Below, piece by piece: positions 1 through 9,179 of a stretch of 64,000 bases of DNA. Position numbers and translations under genes: made by a program. Source of the DNA: Corynebacterium gottingense (GTDB lineage: Bacteria; Actinomycetota; Actinomycetes; Mycobacteriales; Mycobacteriaceae); contig NZ_RDRE01000006.1 in NCBI RefSeq assembly GCF_003693265.1, forward strand, positions 82,127-146,126. The letters run 5' to 3'. The first letter of the stretch is position 1. Every line of letters starts with the position of its first letter. Below the pieces are notes generated by a model, which did no database searches, had not been told where the DNA came from, and saw nothing but the letters and a program-made list of their open reading frames with translations.

Positions 1-780
1 CCGCGTGACCCATTTTTCCCCGCCGACAAATCCATCCGCGCCGACGCCGCCACCCCGCTCGAGGTGCGCGAGCTCGGCGTCGTGCCGTACCAGGAGGCAT
101 GGGACCTGCAGGCAGAGCTCGCGACAAAGCGCGCGAAGGGCGAGGTCGGCGACACCGTGCTCGTACTCGAGCACCCCTCCACGTTCACCGCGGGCAAGCG
201 CACGCAGCCCGAGGACATGCCCGACGCCGACTACCCCGTCCCCGTGGTCAACGTGGACCGCGGCGGGCGCATCACGTGGCACGGCGAGGGCCAGCTCGTG
301 GTCTACCCCATCATCAAGCTCGCCGAGCCCGTCGACGTGGTGGATTACGTGCGCCGCCTGGAAGAGGCGCTCATTGAGACGGTCCGCGAGGCGGGCGTGA
401 CCACCGCCGGCCGCATCGACGGGCGCTCCGGCGTCTGGGTCCCCCACACCACGCGCGCCGCCGACCCGTCGGCACCGACGCGCGACCGCAAAATCGCGGC
501 CCTGGGAATCCGCATCACCCGTGGCGTCACCATGCACGGGCTGAGCCTCAATTGTGACAACACGCTCGCCCACTACGCGCACATCGTCGCCTGCGGCATT
601 GACGACGCCGACGTGACCACCATGAGTCTGGAGTTGGGGAGGGACACGCGGGCGTCGGCAATCGCCCCAAGGCTTCTCCACCACCTCGACCGCGCGCTGT
701 CCGGCGAGCTCACGGTGGCTAACCACACCTTCGCCTCGGCGCCGGATCCCACGAAGGGGCTGAAGAAGCGACCGCGGTAA
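1..780 (+). CDS. lipB: Octanoyltransferase LipB (5' end cut by window edge)
   Basis: LipB moves the octanoyl group from octanoyl-ACP to the lipoyl domains of E2 and GcvH proteins, the step before LipA. The frame is open from base 1 ([14 protein letters not shown]...), which resembles the N-terminus of corynebacterial LipB, so the true start is left of the window and the first in-frame GTG, at 64, is probably internal. Family signatures are visible: [12 protein letters not shown] (usually HGPGQ; here Glu replaces Pro), the Lys of [13 protein letters not shown] and the catalytic Cys in HIVACGIDD. It lies directly before lipA, 34 bp upstream and on the same strand, so the two lipoate steps are adjacent. 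Confidence 0.93.
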   Translation, partial: PRDPFFPADKSIRADAATPLEVRELGVVPYQEAWDLQAELATKRAKGEVGDTVLVLEHPSTFTAGKRTQPEDMPDADYPVPVVNVDRGGRITWHGEGQLVVYPIIKLAEPVDVVDYVRRLEEALIETVREAGVTTAGRIDGRSGVWVPHTTRAADPSAPTRDRKIAALGIRITRGVTMHGLSLNCDNTLAHYAHIVACGIDDADVTTMSLELGRDTRASAIAPRLLHHLDRALSGELTVANHTFASAPDPTKGLKKRPR

Positions 781-801
781 CGCAGCGCTTGACACGTCAG
801 T

Positions 802-807
802 TAACGT
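802..807 (+). promoter_or_regulatory. Candidate -10 box of lipA (leaderless)
   Basis: TAACGT is followed by 7 nt and then the GTG start of lipA, with no ribosome binding site between. This fits transcription starting at the start codon. It is inferred from spacing only. Confidence 0.5.
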
Positions 808-814
808 AGAAAAC

Positions 815-1858
815 GTGACTGTAGCACCAGATGGCAGAAAGCTCCTCCGAATCGAAAAGCGCAACGCGCAAACCCCCATCGAGTCCAAACCGCGGTGGAT
901 CCGCAACCAGGTCAAAACGGGGCCCGAGTACGAGGACATGAAACAAAAGGTGAAGGGCGCAGGCCTGCACACCGTGTGCCAGGAAGCCGGCTGCCCCAAC
1001 ATCCACGAATGCTGGGAATCCCGCGAGGCGACCTTCCTCATCGGCGGCTCCCGCTGCTCCCGCCGCTGCGATTTCTGCGACATCGCCTCCGGCAAGCCCG
1101 ACCCGCTGGACCGCGACGAGCCGCGCCGCGTAGCCGAAGAGGTCCGCGGCATGAACCTGAACTACTCCACCATCACCGGCGTGACCCGCGACGACCTTGA
1201 GGACGAAGGCGCGTGGCTCTACGCCGAGGTCGTGCGCAAGATCCACGAGCTCAACCCACACACCGGTGTGGAGAACCTCACCCCGGACTTCTCCGGCAAG
1301 CCGGACCTGCTCCAGGAGGTCTTCGAGGCCCGCCCCGAGGTTTTCGCGCACAACGTGGAGACCGTGCCGCGCATCTTCAAGCGCATCCGCCCCGCGTTCC
1401 GCTACGACCGTTCGCTGGACGTGATCCGTCAGGCGCGCGACTTCGGGCTGATTACCAAGTCCAACCTCATCCTCGGCATGGGCGAGACCCGCGAGGAAAT
1501 CCTCGAGGCCTTGCAGGACCTGCACGATGCCGGCACCGACATCATCACGATCACCCAGTACCTGCGCCCCGGCCCGACCTACCACCCGATCGACCGCTGG
1601 GTGAAGCCGGAGGAGTTCATCGAATACCGCGACGCCGCCTACGACATGGGCTTCGCCGCCGTCATGTCCGGCCCGCTCGTGCGTTCCTCCTACCGCGCCG
1701 GCAAGCTCTACGTCCAGGCGATGGAGCACCACGGCCGCGAACTGCCCGAGAACCTCAAGCACCTCAAGGAGACCTCGCAGGGCGAAACGACGCAGGAGGC
1801 GTCGACCCTGCTGAAGAAGTACGGCCCGTCGAAGGACCACCCCGTGGTCACGCGCTAA
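815..1858 (+). CDS. lipA: Lipoyl synthase LipA
   Basis: Radical-SAM enzyme that inserts two sulfurs into the protein-bound octanoyl chain made by LipB. The 347-aa length is normal. The auxiliary cluster cysteines are C55, C60 and C66 ([12 protein letters not shown]) and the radical-SAM cluster is C81-x3-C85-x2-C88 (CSRRCDFC). The GTG start is chosen because the family N-terminus fits and because a -10-like TAACGT lies 7 nt upstream. A strong terminator follows, so the lipoate unit ends here. Its likely client is the pyruvate dehydrogenase complex, whose E1 is encoded at 38965. Confidence 0.97.
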   Translation: MTVAPDGRKLLRIEKRNAQTPIESKPRWIRNQVKTGPEYEDMKQKVKGAGLHTVCQEAGCPNIHECWESREATFLIGGSRCSRRCDFCDIASGKPDPLDRDEPRRVAEEVRGMNLNYSTITGVTRDDLEDEGAWLYAEVVRKIHELNPHTGVENLTPDFSGKPDLLQEVFEARPEVFAHNVETVPRIFKRIRPAFRYDRSLDVIRQARDFGLITKSNLILGMGETREEILEALQDLHDAGTDIITITQYLRPGPTYHPIDRWVKPEEFIEYRDAAYDMGFAAVMSGPLVRSSYRAGKLYVQAMEHHGRELPENLKHLKETSQGETTQEASTLLKKYGPSKDHPVVTR

Positions 1859-1868
1859 GCGCTGCTTC

Positions 1869-1899
1869 ACGCCCGCCTCACCGGCGGGCGTTTCTTTTT
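1869..1899 (+). terminator. Rho-independent terminator after lipA
   Basis: A 9-bp perfect GC stem (ACGCCCGCC / GGCGGGCGT) with a 5-nt loop is followed by TTCTTTTT, 11 bp after the lipA stop codon. Confidence 0.9.
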
Positions 1900-1932
1900 G
1901 CTTGCCCGGGGCGTGCCATTAACATTGGCGAC

Positions 1933-2721
1933 ATGGCGAAGCAGGATGACAAGGCCGCAGCGAAGGCCGCGAAGAAGGAAGAGCGCGCCGCGAAGCGCGC
2001 GAAGAGCAAGCAGACGCGCAGCCAGGTGTGGCAGGCGTTCAAGATGCAAAAGGAGCGCGACAAGGCGCTCATCCCCATCATGCTGGGTTCGGTGCTCGGC
2101 GTGGGCCTGCTGTTCTTCCTCATCGGCCTGCTCTGGAGCGGCCAGTGGTTCATGCTGGTCATCGGCCTGCTGCTGGGTGCTGTGCTGGCGATGTGGCTGT
2201 TCTCCCGCCGCCTGGAGAAGTCCATGTACGACGAGGTTGGCGACACCCCGGGCGCAGCGGGCTGGACCCTGGAAAACATGCGCAACACCATGGGCATCGT
2301 CTGGCTGACCAAGAACGGCGTCCAGGCCAACACCCACATGGACACCATCCACCGCGTCGTGGGCAACCCCGGCGTCGTGCTGGTTGGAGAGGGCAACCGG
2401 AACCGCCTCAAGCCGATGATGGCGAAGGAACACAAGCGCGTCGACCGCCTCCTGGCCGGCGTGCCGATCCACGAGGTCTACGCCGGCGACGGCGAGGACC
2501 AGGTTCCCGTCCGTGACCTGCAGAAGCACCTGCTGAAGCTGCCGAAGAACTACAAGAAGGACGAGGTCTACTCCCTCAACGCCAAGCTTGAGGCGATGGA
2601 TAACCGCAAGGGCCCCGGCCAGGTCGCCGGGATGCCGGGCGGCCCAATGCCTCGTCAGGCACAGAACATGGCGGGTATGAACCGCCGCATGCGCCGCATG
2701 CAGCAGCGCAAGGGTAAGTAG
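1933..2721 (+). CDS. DUF4191 membrane protein
   Basis: A 262-aa protein of the actinobacterial DUF4191 family, of unknown function, that usually sits beside lipA. It has a Lys/Ala/Arg-rich cytoplasmic N-terminus (about residues 1-45), two transmembrane helices (about 47-67 and 72-90), then a soluble domain ending in a Met/Arg/Gln-rich basic tail. The ATG at 1933 is preceded by TAACAT with 7 nt between, the leaderless arrangement, and there is no Shine-Dalgarno sequence. No catalytic motif is visible. Confidence 0.85.
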   Translation: MAKQDDKAAAKAAKKEERAAKRAKSKQTRSQVWQAFKMQKERDKALIPIMLGSVLGVGLLFFLIGLLWSGQWFMLVIGLLLGAVLAMWLFSRRLEKSMYDEVGDTPGAAGWTLENMRNTMGIVWLTKNGVQANTHMDTIHRVVGNPGVVLVGEGNRNRLKPMMAKEHKRVDRLLAGVPIHEVYAGDGEDQVPVRDLQKHLLKLPKNYKKDEVYSLNAKLEAMDNRKGPGQVAGMPGGPMPRQAQNMAGMNRRMRRMQQRKGK

Positions 2722-2749
2722 AGCGACCGGGCGGCTACCGGATACGATC

Positions 2750-4054
2750 ATGCGAATCGACCACACGCACCACGGCAGCGACGAGCACTTCGGCATGGGC
2801 GTAGAGGCCAGCACGGCGCTGCGCTTCGGCTCAATGCTGCTGACCTCCGGCGCGCCCGCCTACCGAGTCATCCGCGCCGTGAAGCGGTGCGCCCGCGCGC
2901 TCGGCTTCGACCACGCGGACGTCATCGTCGGGCTCGACACGCTCACCTGTACGTTCCACCGCGGCGAGCGGTTCCGCACCCTCGCCGCCGTGCTCCCGGT
3001 GCCCGGCGTGAACGCCTCGCGCATTGAGGCGCTGGAAAACTTTAGCCGCCACGAGCTGCACCACTACGCCACCGCCGAGGAAGTCAACGCGCTTCTCGAC
3101 GACATCGAGCACATCCACACCCCTCGCTGGAGCCCCCTCGTGGCGTCGCTCGCCGCGGGCCTGGCGTGTGGCGGGTTCGCGATCCTCAACCGCTTCTCCC
3201 TGCTCACCGCAGTGCTGGTGGTGATCGCTGCGGGCGTCGGCCAGTTCGTGCGCCAGCGCCTGGCGCACAAGCGATTCCTCCAGCTCGGCGTGGTGATGAT
3301 CGCCGGCGCCGTCTCCACCATCCTCTTCCTGCTGTTGTCGCTCCTCGTGCCGGGCGCGGACACGCAGCTCTCCGCCGGCTTCGTCGCCGCGATCCTCTAC
3401 CTCATCCCCGGCTTCCCGCTGTTCGTGGCGCTCAATGACCTGTCGCGCTTCGACTTCAGCGCCGGCATCCCCCGGCTGTTCTACGCGCTCGAAGTGATCG
3501 TGGCCATGATGCTCACCGTCGCCGTGATCGCCATGATCACCAGCGCTCCCCCGCCGCCGCACATCGCCGCGGAGCCGGAGCTCGGGTTCTACCTCGCCGC
3601 AGCCGTCGCCAGCTTCTTCAGTATCGGCGGCTTTGCCATCCTCTTCAACGCCTCACGGCGCATGGCGCTCCTCGCCGCGACGCTCGGCACGGTCGCTAAC
3701 ATCCTGCGACTCGTCCTCCTCCACGCCGACATGCGGTACTTCCTCGCGTGCTTCCTCGGCACGCTCACCATCGGCATTCTCGGCCGCTGGCTCGGGCAGC
3801 ACTTCCACGTCCCGCGCTCCACGGTCACCATCCCCGCGACCGTCGTGATGATCCCCGGCACCACGATCTACGCCGCGATGCAGGAGCTGACCAGCGGCGA
3901 CGTCACCGGCGGCATCAGCGCCACCACCGAGGTCGTCCTCGCGGTGCTCTTCCTCTCCGGCGGGCTTACCGTCGCCCGCCTCATCACAGACCGCAATTGG
4001 GCGTTCCAGCACCACATCGACTTCCGCGAAAACCTCGGCGGCACGCCGGGCTAG
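2750..4054 (+). CDS. Threonine/serine exporter family protein (ThrE-like)
   Basis: A 434-aa integral membrane protein with the two-part ThrE layout: an N-terminal soluble DUF1212-type region (about residues 1-125, including GSMLLTSGAPAYRV), then about ten hydrophobic helices. The prototype, C. glutamicum ThrE, exports L-threonine and L-serine by proton antiport; the substrate here is inferred from family alone and paralogues exist. It begins 28 bp after the DUF4191 gene and ends 30 bp before a convergent RDD gene. A copy of the 13-bp repeat lies just beyond its stop codon. Confidence 0.82.
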   Translation: MRIDHTHHGSDEHFGMGVEASTALRFGSMLLTSGAPAYRVIRAVKRCARALGFDHADVIVGLDTLTCTFHRGERFRTLAAVLPVPGVNASRIEALENFSRHELHHYATAEEVNALLDDIEHIHTPRWSPLVASLAAGLACGGFAILNRFSLLTAVLVVIAAGVGQFVRQRLAHKRFLQLGVVMIAGAVSTILFLLLSLLVPGADTQLSAGFVAAILYLIPGFPLFVALNDLSRFDFSAGIPRLFYALEVIVAMMLTVAVIAMITSAPPPPHIAAEPELGFYLAAAVASFFSIGGFAILFNASRRMALLAATLGTVANILRLVLLHADMRYFLACFLGTLTIGILGRWLGQHFHVPRSTVTIPATVVMIPGTTIYAAMQELTSGDVTGGISATTEVVLAVLFLSGGLTVARLITDRNWAFQHHIDFRENLGGTPG

Positions 4055-4056
4055 TC

Positions 4057-4069
4057 GCTTATCGACGCC
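4057..4069 (+). repeat. 13-bp repeat GCTTATCGACGCC, exact copy 1
   Basis: Intergenic copy in the 30-bp gap between the convergent ThrE-like and RDD genes, extended on the left by TCG and on the right by CCC. Confidence 0.9.
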
Positions 4070-4084
4070 CCCACTTCCCCCTTC

Positions 4085-4546
4085 TCAGCCGCGGATCACC
4101 GTCGTGTTCGTCGCCCGGTCGTGCATACCGCGGCCGTCCGCATCCACGATCGCGGCCGGGAACACGAACCCGGTCAGGACGGTGCGCAGCGCGGCGCGCC
4201 AGAGGCCGACGGGCTCGGTGGCGTCGACCCGCGCGACACCCATGCCCAGCATGGCCATCCCCGGCGTGCGGGCCATGAGCCAACCGGTGAGGATGCCCAG
4301 GACGATCCAGACGAGGTAGGTCAGTGTGGCGGTGTCTCCCAACGCATCCGTGGTGGCGGTAATCAGCGTCGCGATCGCCCACGCGAGGACCCAGTCGATG
4401 AGGACTCCGCCCGCGCGCCGCATTACCGACGCCTGCGAGCCCGGCCCCTCCGCCGGCAGCCCCAACGTCTGCCCTGGGTACTCCGGTGTGCCGCCGAACT
4501 GGTTCGGCATTTCCGGGCCTTCGCGCCAACTCTTCGATCCTGCCAT
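4085..4546 (-). CDS. RDD family membrane protein
   Basis: A 153-aa protein with the RDD signature. The family's Arg-Asp-Asp pattern appears as RRAGGVLIDWVLAW, followed by hydrophobic helices and a second RTPGMAMLGM-type segment. The function of the family is unknown; some members are linked to cation exchange. I took the ATG at 4546 (MAGSKSW) rather than the longer GTG start at 4579, because the extension is low in conserved character and approaches the glnA promoter. It is divergent from glnA, as in related genomes. Confidence 0.8.
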   Translation of the reverse strand: MAGSKSWREGPEMPNQFGGTPEYPGQTLGLPAEGPGSQASVMRRAGGVLIDWVLAWAIATLITATTDALGDTATLTYLVWIVLGILTGWLMARTPGMAMLGMGVARVDATEPVGLWRAALRTVLTGFVFPAAIVDADGRGMHDRATNTTVIRG

Positions 4547-4618
4547 GGTGACCAAGCCTAGCTGCGCCGCGCGAGCCACGAAAATGGGCGGGGTACGCGA
4601 CCTCGGCGGGGCATTCGA

Positions 4619-4624
4619 CTAAAC
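4619..4624 (+). promoter_or_regulatory. Candidate -10 box of glnA
   Basis: TAAACT lies 38 nt before the glnA GTG, giving a leader of about 30 nt that carries the ribosome binding site AAGGAG (about 4650-4655). I looked for an AmtR-type operator palindrome upstream and did not find a convincing one. Confidence 0.4.
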
Positions 4625-4662
4625 TTTGTGTGGTTCACATTGTCGCCGTAAGGAGATAGCAC

Positions 4663-6099
4663 GTGTCTTTCGAAAATATCGAGGACGTAACAAAATTCAT
4701 TAAGGACGAGGAAGTCGAATTCGTCGACGTCAGGTTCACCGACGTTCCCGGCCGCGAACACCACTTCTCCATCCCGGCGTCCATGTTTGATGAGGATGTC
4801 ATTGAAGAGGGCCTCGCATTCGACGGCTCCTCCATCCGCGGCTTCACCACCATTGAAGAGTCCGACATGACGCTCATGCCGGACCTGGCCACCGCGAAGC
4901 TGGACCAGTTCCGCGAGGCGAAGACGCTGAACGTGAAGTTCTTTGTCAACGACCCGTTCACCCACGAGGCCTTCTCGCGTGACCCGCGTAACGTGGCGCG
5001 CAAGGCGGAGGACTACTTGGCGTCGACAGGCATTGCGGACACCTGCAGCTTCGGTGCCGAGGCCGAGTTCTACCTCTTCGACTCCATCCGCTACGAGGCC
5101 GAGGGCCACCGCGCGTTCTACGAGATCGACGCGGAAGAGGGCTGGTGGAACCGCGGCAAGGAATCCGACGCCGACGGCAACCCGAACCTGGGCTACAAGA
5201 ACCGCTACAAGGGCGGCTACTTCCCGGTCCCGCCGTACGACAAGACCGTCGACGTGCGCGACGCGATGGTCCGCAACCTCGACCAGGCCGGCTTCCACAT
5301 CGAGCGCTTCCACCGCGAGGTGGGCAACGGCGGCCAGCAGGAGATCAACTACCGCTTCAACACCCTGTTGCACGCGGCCGATGACCTGCAGGACTTCAAG
5401 TACATTGTGAAGAACACGGCGACCCAGTTTGGCAAGGCGGCGACGTTCATGCCGAAGCCGCTGGCCGGCGACAATGGCTCGGGCATGCACGCCCACCAGT
5501 CTCTGTGGAAGGACGGCGAGCCGCTGTTCTACGACGAGTCGGGCTACGGCGGCCTGTCCGACCTGGCACGCTGGTACATCGGCGGCATCCTCGAGCACGC
5601 TGGCGCCGTGCTCGCGTTTACCAACCCGACGCTGAACTCCTACCACCGCCTGGTCCCGGGCTTCGAGGCGCCGATCAACCTGGTGTACTCGCAGCGCAAC
5701 CGCTCCGCCGCGATCCGCATCCCGATCACCGGCACCAACCCGAAGGCCAAGCGCATTGAGTTCCGCGCGCCGGACCCGTCTGGCAACCCCTACTTCGGCT
5801 TTGCCGCGATGATGATGGCGGGTATCGACGGCATCAAGAACCGCATCGAGCCGCACGCCCCGGTGGACAAGGACCTCTACGAGCTCCCGCCGGAGGAAGC
5901 GAAGGAGATCCCGCAGGCACCGACCTCGCTCGAGGCCTCGCTCGCCGCCCTCGAGGCGGACCACGACTTCCTCACCGAAGGCGACGTCTTCACCGACGAC
6001 CTGATCCAGACCTACCTCACGCTCAAGCGCGAGGACGAGATCGCGCCGGCCCAGCTGCGGCCGACGCCGCTCGAGTTCGAAATGTACTTCGACTGCTAG
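4663..6099 (+). CDS. glnA: Glutamine synthetase type I (adenylylated form)
   Basis: Makes glutamine from glutamate, ammonia and ATP; the main ammonium-assimilation enzyme of corynebacteria. The 478-aa length is normal for GS-I-beta. Visible signatures are FDGSSIRGF near the N-terminus, the ATP-site block [19 protein letters not shown], and the adenylylation loop [11 protein letters not shown], with the modifiable Tyr at residue 406. That tyrosine is the target of GlnE, encoded at 19477-22515. The GTG start is supported by AAGGAGAT a few bases upstream. A perfect terminator follows. Confidence 0.98.
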   Translation: MSFENIEDVTKFIKDEEVEFVDVRFTDVPGREHHFSIPASMFDEDVIEEGLAFDGSSIRGFTTIEESDMTLMPDLATAKLDQFREAKTLNVKFFVNDPFTHEAFSRDPRNVARKAEDYLASTGIADTCSFGAEAEFYLFDSIRYEAEGHRAFYEIDAEEGWWNRGKESDADGNPNLGYKNRYKGGYFPVPPYDKTVDVRDAMVRNLDQAGFHIERFHREVGNGGQQEINYRFNTLLHAADDLQDFKYIVKNTATQFGKAATFMPKPLAGDNGSGMHAHQSLWKDGEPLFYDESGYGGLSDLARWYIGGILEHAGAVLAFTNPTLNSYHRLVPGFEAPINLVYSQRNRSAAIRIPITGTNPKAKRIEFRAPDPSGNPYFGFAAMMMAGIDGIKNRIEPHAPVDKDLYELPPEEAKEIPQAPTSLEASLAALEADHDFLTEGDVFTDDLIQTYLTLKREDEIAPAQLRPTPLEFEMYFDC

Positions 6100-6116
6100 C
6101 TCGCGCGCGTCAGTCA

Positions 6117-6145
6117 AAACCCCGAGGGTGTTCCCTCGGGGTTTA
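6117..6145 (+). terminator. Terminator after glnA, probably shared
   Basis: AAACCCCGAGGG, a 4-nt loop, then CCCTCGGGGTTT: a 12-bp perfect stem with A and T tails on both sides. It can serve glnA and also the convergent AhpD-like gene that stops at 6147. Confidence 0.92.
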
Positions 6146-6146
6146 C

Positions 6147-6542
6147 TTATACCCGGATGCCTAGGTCGAAGTCGCCAACTCCGGAAATGCTGCGCGGGTG
6201 AAGACGTGTGGTGATGCCGATCCGATTCCGGAGCTCGTCCGGCACGGACTCCTCCCCGTGGATTCGGGTCACGGCGTCGGTGAGCTCGAGTGCTGCGCAC
6301 TCTTCGTCGGAGAATTGCTCCTTGTAGTCGGTCCAGCGCTCGGTGCTGCTGATCTTTTCTTCGCTCCAGCCGTCCTTCTTCGCATCACGACGGTGCATGG
6401 CCAGGCAATACACGCATTGGTTGAGCGCGGAAGCCCGCAGCTGCACCAGGTGCGAATAGCGCTTGTCGACGCGCTCGGCCTATGTTTCCAGCCCGAGCAT
6501 TGGCGCGTAGGCGACTTTCGAAATTGGTTTGTGTGCAGTCAT
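6147..6542 (-). pseudogene. AhpD/carboxymuconolactone decarboxylase-like gene with one nonsense codon
   Basis: Reading leftward from the ATG at 6542, MTAHKPISKVAYAPMLGLET is followed by a TAG stop (6480-6482) and then continues in the same frame as AERVDKRYSHLVQLRASALNQCVYCLAMHRR... to a stop at 6147. The CxxC-x3-H active-site block and the LxxLE...HLVxLRAS spacing are those of AhpD-fold peroxidase/CMD proteins. The family usually has Tyr where the stop lies, so a TAC-to-TAG change explains it. A restart at an internal GTG (6446) would lose the first helices. Probably a recent pseudogene, unless the base is a sequencing error. Confidence 0.8.
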
Positions 6543-6613
6543 AGAACGATGCTACGCGGCCCGGACCAAAGTAGTCCGGGCCGCGAGTGCATCGTTTCTC
6601 GTGGGTCGCGTTC

Positions 6614-7228
6614 TTAGCCTTCCTGCGGTTCGCTGATCGTGGCCTTCGCCTCGATGAACTCGATCCCGTGGCCCTGGCTGCCCAGTGCGATGGTGTCGCG
6701 GTCCAGGATGTAGACGTCCGGGTTCGCCTGCAGGATGGTCTTCAGATCGTCGGCGGCGGCCATAGCGGCCGGGTCGCACAGCGCCTGAGTCTCGGCAAGG
6801 TCGCCGACGTGCAGCTTGCCCTGCTCGTCGAAGTGGTAGGTGGCGTTGCCGGAGTTGCACCCGTCGCCGTAGGTCAGGGTGCCGTCCGGGCTGAACTCGA
6901 TGGTCACGTTCTCGTTGGCCTTCGCCTGCAGCGGGCGCTCGACGGCGGGGCCGCGCAGATGCTCGGGTGCCGGCTGCGCGTGCTCGGGCAGGGCGGTAAT
7001 CAGGCCGCCCTGCTCGGCCGGAGCAGCCGGCAGCTGAGCGCTGGAGCCCGGCAGCGCCGGTGCGCCGCCGATGAGGATGGAGCTGAGCCCCGCAGCACTC
7101 TCGACGATCGCGGGGTCAGACGACAGCCCCTGCGGCAGCTCCTGTGCGTTGGCGGTGCCGGTGGCGCCACCCATCAGGGCAACGGCAATGGTTGCGGTGG
7201 ACAGTTTCTTCATGATCTTGGAAACCAT
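6614..7228 (-). CDS. Secreted META-domain (HslJ-like) protein, paralogue 1
   Basis: A 204-aa exported protein with a signal peptide (MVSKIMKKLSTATIAVALMGGATGTANA, cleavage likely near residue 28), a Pro/Ala-rich linker, and a C-terminal META-like domain recognisable by GTLTYGDGCNSGNATY and a second conserved Cys (ALCDP). META domains occur in heat-shock/novobiocin protein HslJ and in inhibitor-like secreted proteins; the role here is unknown. A TAGGTT box (7236-7241) lies 7 nt before the ATG at 7228, so the mRNA is probably leaderless. It is paralogous to the gene at 8143-8745. Confidence 0.8.
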   Translation of the reverse strand: MVSKIMKKLSTATIAVALMGGATGTANAQELPQGLSSDPAIVESAAGLSSILIGGAPALPGSSAQLPAAPAEQGGLITALPEHAQPAPEHLRGPAVERPLQAKANENVTIEFSPDGTLTYGDGCNSGNATYHFDEQGKLHVGDLAETQALCDPAAMAAADDLKTILQANPDVYILDRDTIALGSQGHGIEFIEAKATISEPQEG

Positions 7229-7388
7229 GGCCCTCAACCTACCGAGCAAAACCGCCAAATCAACCACCTTGAGAGAACTAGAACGGTATCTCCAGGGCAC
7301 TCCTAAACGCGGCGGTCGAAGCTGAAAGTCGCATGAAAGTTGGTGCAATCAGTTGATAACCCGTTGTGTTTATGCAACACTCTGAGTC

Positions 7389-7649
7389 ATGTCCCCAAAG
7401 AAAAGACCTGTGGATCCGATCTTTAACCGTATCCGCGTGCTGCGCACCGAACGGGACATGTCGCGCGGGCAACTCGCGGAAGCGGTTGAAGTCAATCCAC
7501 AAACCATCGGAGCGCTCGAGCGCGGCGACCACTACCCCAGCCTCGACCTCGCATTCAAAATCTGCGACGTCTTCGGGCTGCCGGTGGAAGCCGTGTTCTC
7601 CCGTACCGAGTTCACGCCAATGTCAACCGAGATCTACCGCACACCCTAA
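7389..7649 (+). CDS. XRE-family helix-turn-helix regulator
   Basis: An 86-aa protein that is almost entirely a Cro/C1-type HTH (about residues 12-66): RIRVLRTERDMSRGQLAEAV, then VNPQTIGALERG, then YPSLDLAFKICDVF. It resembles the small YgzD/YozG-type regulators that travel with a membrane partner. The next gene starts 19 bp downstream on the same strand with its own GAAAGGA site, so the pair is likely an operon in which the regulator controls its own locus. It is flanked on both sides by the META paralogues on the opposite strand. Confidence 0.88.
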   Translation: MSPKKRPVDPIFNRIRVLRTERDMSRGQLAEAVEVNPQTIGALERGDHYPSLDLAFKICDVFGLPVEAVFSRTEFTPMSTEIYRTP

Positions 7650-7668
7650 AACCCCGAAAGGACTCCCC

Positions 7669-8142
7669 ATGGCACCGAAAGATGTTCACGCGATCGTCGT
7701 GAAGCGAAATCGGCTCACTCTGGCCACCGACGTCGGAATCGCGATCGTGCTGCTCGCTGCGGTCCTCCAATTTTTCAACCCCACTGTGTCCACTGCGCTG
7801 TGGCTCGGTGGGGGTGCGCTCGCCGCGGTCGGAATCTTGCTGCTTCGCAAATCCATCGGCGGGGCCGACATGCCGCGCGCCGAGCTCGACGAGTACGAGA
7901 CCCAGCGGCACATCGAGGCTCGCGACGAGGGACTAAGCTGGTCCATCTTCTCCTCAACCGCCATGTTTGTCCTGGCAGGATTCCTGGCGCTCGCGACGCG
8001 CTTCGGATTCGAACCGTCAAGCCTGGACGTGGCGCTGTTCTTTGCCAAACTGCTCTTCTGCCAGATGCTCTGGATCCCGTTCGTGGTGGCGCGCTCACTG
8101 GCGGGCAAGATCAACCGCGACGCGCTCATCGCCGCCGAGTAA
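7669..8142 (+). CDS. Four-helix membrane protein paired with the XRE regulator
   Basis: A 157-aa protein with four predicted transmembrane helices (roughly residues 18-38, 42-60, 90-110 and 120-142) and a charged central loop (PRAELDEYETQRHIEARDEG). I do not recognise a family with certainty; small DUF-type membrane proteins of this shape are often co-transcribed with XRE regulators of the preceding kind. The start ATG is supported by GAAAGGA 7 nt upstream. Its stop lies directly against the end of the convergent META gene. Confidence 0.75.
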   Translation: MAPKDVHAIVVKRNRLTLATDVGIAIVLLAAVLQFFNPTVSTALWLGGGALAAVGILLLRKSIGGADMPRAELDEYETQRHIEARDEGLSWSIFSSTAMFVLAGFLALATRFGFEPSSLDVALFFAKLLFCQMLWIPFVVARSLAGKINRDALIAAE

Positions 8143-8745
8143 CTACTGCGCGGCGGCCTTGGTGAACTCGATCGCCTTCGCCTGGCTCCCGAGCGCGACG
8201 CCACCGTTAACCTGGTACACGGCCGGGGCGGACTGCAGCACCGACTTCAGCGCGGCGGCGTTGTTCATCGTCGCGGAATCGCACATGACGCGGGTCTCCG
8301 AAAGGCCGCTGACGTGCAGAGAGCCGACGTCGTCGATGGTGTACAGGCCGTTGCCGGAGTTGCAGCCGTCGCTGTAGGTGAGCGTGCCGTCGGCGCGCAG
8401 CTCCACAGTCATCGCCTGGCTCTGCTTCGCCTCGAGCAGCCCGGTCACCGCGCGCTGCGCCTGCGACTTGGGCAACGGCTGCGCGTCGGCGGGCAGGGTG
8501 GTCACGACGGAAGACTGCGACGCGCGCTGCTCCGCCGCCTTCCCGCTCGCGCCGCCAAGCACGGTGGCGTTGAGCTCGCCAAGCCGGTCGGTATCGACAT
8601 AGTCGGTCACGTTCAGGCTTGCGACGCTCGGCACAGACGACAGGTCCTGCGCCCCCGCCGTACCAGCGCCGCTGAGCGCCAGCGCGCCGATCGCCGCCGC
8701 GGCAGCCGTCTTGGTGGTCAATTTCCGTACGATCTGGTTAGCCAT
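8143..8745 (-). CDS. Secreted META-domain protein, paralogue 2
   Basis: A 200-aa exported protein with a signal peptide (MANQIVRKLTTKTAAAAAIGALALSGAGTAGA) and the same C-terminal pattern as its paralogue at 6614-7228: GTLTYSDGCNSGNGLY, a downstream VMCDSATM cysteine, then GGVALGSQAKAIEF. The two differ mainly in the linker. Start chosen at the ATG at 8745, which has TACGTT (8753-8758) 7 nt upstream. Function unknown; secreted or cell-wall location inferred from the signal peptide. Confidence 0.8.
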   Translation of the reverse strand: MANQIVRKLTTKTAAAAAIGALALSGAGTAGAQDLSSVPSVASLNVTDYVDTDRLGELNATVLGGASGKAAEQRASQSSVVTTLPADAQPLPKSQAQRAVTGLLEAKQSQAMTVELRADGTLTYSDGCNSGNGLYTIDDVGSLHVSGLSETRVMCDSATMNNAAALKSVLQSAPAVYQVNGGVALGSQAKAIEFTKAAAQ

Positions 8746-8900
8746 GCGGACCAACGTACCGGCGCCCCGGCGCGATCTCCCTTGAAACGAACACGTCTTA
8801 TGAAAGCGTTACGGTCCTGCCAACGCGCACCAAGGTCGAGTGTGGGGTGGTCTTTGCTACGCTTGAGGGACTTTTTACGCTACGCCGATAAGGAGCCCCC

Positions 8901-9179
8901 ATGCCGTTCCGTTTCCGCCGCTCCAAGAAGTTCGGGCCGTTCCGGTTCACGATGTCCGGATCCGGCCTCTCCGCGTCCGTCGGCTCGGGCCCGTTCCGCT
9001 ACACGTTCAACTCCAACGGCGGCCGCACGCGCACGATGCGCACCGGTATCCCGGGCTTGCGCTACGAGGAGCGCGACACCCCGAACCAGGTGCGCAGGAA
9101 GAAGCGCGCGAAGCAGCAGCGCAAGCAGGTTGGTAAGGAGCAGGCTAGCTTCGACGAGATTTCGCAGCAGTACCGCTAG
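8901..9179 (+). CDS. DUF4236 protein
   Basis: A 92-aa basic protein. The first 55 residues match the DUF4236 pattern (MPFRFRRSKKFGPFRFTMSGSGLSASVG...RTRTMRTGIPGLRYEE), and a Lys/Arg/Gln-rich tail follows. Function unknown. AAGGAG lies 7 nt before the ATG. Its last 35 bp overlap the end of the convergent CPBP gene. Confidence 0.85.
   Translation: MPFRFRRSKKFGPFRFTMSGSGLSASVGSGPFRYTFNSNGGRTRTMRTGIPGLRYEERDTPNQVRRKKRAKQQRKQVGKEQASFDEISQQYR

Noticed and set aside
2722..2749. Threonine or other riboswitch before the ThrE-like gene
   Set aside because: Only 28 bases separate the genes, too little for a known riboswitch.
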